From Rhodocyclaceae bacterium (lineage in GTDB: Bacteria > Pseudomonadota > Gammaproteobacteria > Burkholderiales > Rhodocyclaceae), in assembly GCA_016791085.1 (NCBI GenBank), contig JAEUNN010000847.1, positions 1 through 5,844 on the forward strand: a stretch of DNA of 5,844 nucleotides, read 5' to 3'. The notes below the pieces were generated by a model, which worked only from the letters and a program-made list of their open reading frames with translations, was not told the DNA's origin and ran no database searches. A program made the position numbers and the translations under genes. Below are positions 4,395 through 5,844 of the stretch, piece after piece (positions within the stretch are counted from its first letter, which is position 1; every line of letters starts with the position of its first letter).

Positions 4395-5844
4395 CTGAAC
4401 GCCCGCTTTACGACCGTGTATTGGTCGTTTCGGTTTTCATCGTGGCATCCTGCGGGCTTGCCTACGAGTTGATCGCGGGCGCCCTGGCGAGCTATCTGCT
4501 GGGCGACTCGGTGCTGCAGTTTTCCACGGTGATAGGCTGCTATCTGTTCGCCATGGGACTGGGCTCGCACCTGTCGCGCTATGTGCCGGAACAGCAGGTG
4601 CTGGCCCGCTTCATAGAAATCGAACTGCTGGTGGGTTTGATCGGCGGTGTGTCGGCGGCGCTGCTGTTCGCCGTATATGGATGGGCCAGCCAGCCGTTTC
4701 GCGGCGTGCTGTACGCGCTGGTGCTGGTGGTGGGGGTGCTGGTGGGCATGGAAATTCCGCTCGTCATGCGCATCATGAATCAGCGCCGGGCCGAATTCCG
4801 CGAACTCGTGGCGCGCGTGCTGACTTTCGATTACCTCGGCGCACTCGCGGTCGCGCTGCTGTTTCCGCTGGTGCTGGCGCCGCGTCTGGGCATGTTGCGC
4901 ACGGCTTTTCTGTTCGGCATGCTGAATGCCGGCGTGGCGCTGTGGACCACCTGGCATTTTCGTGCCGAACTGGCGCGTACCGCCGACAAGGTGTTGCGCG
5001 GCACGCTGGTGCTGGCGGTGCTGGCCGGCGGCTTCGCGATATCGGAACGGTTTACCGCCTGGACCGAGAAACATCTGTTCGGCGATGAAATACTGCATGC
5101 CGAAACCACGCCCTATCAGCGCCTGGTCATCACGCGCTGGCATGACGACCTGCGTCTGTACATCAACGGCAACCTGCAGTTTTCTTCGCGCGACGAACAT
5201 CGTTACCACGAGGCGCTGGTGCATCCGGCGCTGCAGTCCTTGCCGTGGGCGCGCAAGGTGCTGGTGCTGGGCGGCGGCGACGGCCTCGCGCTGCGCGAAA
5301 TACTGCGCTATCCGAATGTCGAGCAGGTCACGCTGGTCGACATCGATCCGGCCATGACCGGCCTGTTTGCGCGTTCCGAAGCGCTGGTCCGCCTCAACGG
5401 CGGGTCCTTGTCCAGTCCGCGCGCCACGGTCGTGAATGCCGACGCGGGACGCTGGCTCGAGGATACGCAAGAGGTGTTCGACGCCATCATCGTGGATTTG
5501 CCCGATCCGTCCAATTACGGGCTGGGCAAACTGTATTCGGTGCCGGCTTACCGGCTCATGGCGCGGCATCTGGCGGAAAAGGGCTATCTGGTGGTGCAGT
5601 CCACCTCGCCCTATTACGCGCCGCATGCTTACTGGAGCGTGGTGCAGACGCTGCGCGAAGCCGGCTTCCATACTTGGCCTTACCACACCTATGTACCGTC
5701 GTTCGGCGAGTGGGGCTTCGTGCTGGCCGGGCGCCGCAAGGATTTCGAGCCGCCGCGCGAATATCGCCTGGCCATGAAATTTCTCGACGCCGCCTCGACC
5801 GCGCTCATGTTCCAGTTTCCGCCCGACATGCAGGCCGTGCCGGT
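4391..5844 (+). CDS. Membrane-bound polyamine aminopropyltransferase (spermidine synthase family), 3'-truncated by the window
   Basis: Aminopropyltransferases move the aminopropyl group of decarboxylated S-adenosylmethionine to an amine such as putrescine or spermidine. The 484 visible residues start with about seven membrane helices (roughly 8-31, 41-63, 73-96, 103-125, 145-163, 167-189 and 201-219). A cytoplasmic spermidine synthase domain follows from about 235. It has YQRLVITR (242-249), ING (258-260) in place of the usual LDG, Q263, DEHRYHEALVHP (268-279), the nucleotide-binding GGGDG (294-298), VDIDP (316-320), NADAGRWL (349-356) and the acidic active-site loop D369-L-P-D372-P. Both Asp of the usual D-x-x-D-P loop are kept. 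The ATG at 4391 is the first possible start after an in-frame TAG at 4373. The frame runs off the window at a family-like end (FQFPPDM), with perhaps a few dozen residues missing. No AdoMet decarboxylase gene is in the window, and the substrate cannot be read from the sequence. It is divergent from the DUF350-SPFH-DUF4178 operon and probably works with it. Confidence 0.94.
   Translation, partial: MTERPLYDRVLVVSVFIVASCGLAYELIAGALASYLLGDSVLQFSTVIGCYLFAMGLGSHLSRYVPEQQVLARFIEIELLVGLIGGVSAALLFAVYGWASQPFRGVLYALVLVVGVLVGMEIPLVMRIMNQRRAEFRELVARVLTFDYLGALAVALLFPLVLAPRLGMLRTAFLFGMLNAGVALWTTWHFRAELARTADKVLRGTLVLAVLAGGFAISERFTAWTEKHLFGDEILHAETTPYQRLVITRWHDDLRLYINGNLQFSSRDEHRYHEALVHPALQSLPWARKVLVLGGGDGLALREILRYPNVEQVTLVDIDPAMTGLFARSEALVRLNGGSLSSPRATVVNADAGRWLEDTQEVFDAIIVDLPDPSNYGLGKLYSVPAYRLMARHLAEKGYLVVQSTSPYYAPHAYWSVVQTLREAGFHTWPYHTYVPSFGEWGFVLAGRRKDFEPPREYRLAMKFLDAASTALMFQFPPDMQAVP

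Noticed and set aside
3950..5686. A 578-codon minus-strand frame that includes DUF350 and a long N-terminal extension
   Set aside because: Everything before the Met at 4336 is antisense to the aminopropyltransferase gene, which has clear family motifs. The extension is His/Gln/Arg-rich without any domain, and a good ribosome binding site precedes the 4336 ATG.

Overview
This window looks like chromosomal DNA of a GC-rich proteobacterium. The betaproteobacteria, probably Burkholderiales, are the best guess. The basis is the strong preference for G or C at third codon positions and the close resemblance, from memory, of the SPFH and DUF4178 proteins to those of that group. No database search was possible, so the taxonomy is an inference. 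No tRNA, rRNA, CRISPR array, insertion sequence or phage gene was seen.

Layout. (1) Positions 2-1075, plus strand: the C-terminal part of a hybrid sensor histidine kinase with a fused receiver domain; its 5' end, including the phosphoacceptor histidine, lies outside the window. (2) Positions 1076-1148: a short convergent intergenic stretch with one arm of a perfect 12-bp inverted repeat. (3) Positions 1149-4336, minus strand: a tight four-gene operon. In transcription order it encodes a four-helix DUF350 membrane protein, an SPFH (virion-core-like) protein with a C-terminal SHOCT motif, a DUF4178 protein with two zinc ribbons and a C-terminal membrane anchor, and a 55-residue Ser/Gly-rich small protein whose ATG overlaps the DUF4178 stop (TGATG). 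(4) Positions 4337-4390: a 54-bp divergent control region. (5) Positions 4391-5844, plus strand: a polyamine aminopropyltransferase (spermidine synthase fold) with an N-terminal bundle of about seven membrane helices, cut off by the window end just short of its expected C terminus.

How the genes fit together. The divergent pair of transcription units forms one membrane-centred module: an integral-membrane aminopropyltransferase, a small integral membrane protein, an SPFH scaffold, a tail-anchored zinc-ribbon protein and a tiny low-complexity protein. Its shared role is not established. Parts of it (DUF350, and PspA- or SPFH-type scaffolds near polyamine or ATP-grasp enzymes) recall the E. coli yjfI-yjfC region. 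The most plausible inference is an envelope-stress or membrane-modification system that uses a polyamine or aminopropyl chemistry. The histidine kinase is convergent to the operon and probably not part of it.

The points most worth a second look are the small gene at 1149-1316, the possible three-codon minicistron (Met-Leu-Ser-stop) feeding the aminopropyltransferase start at 4391, and the module itself.
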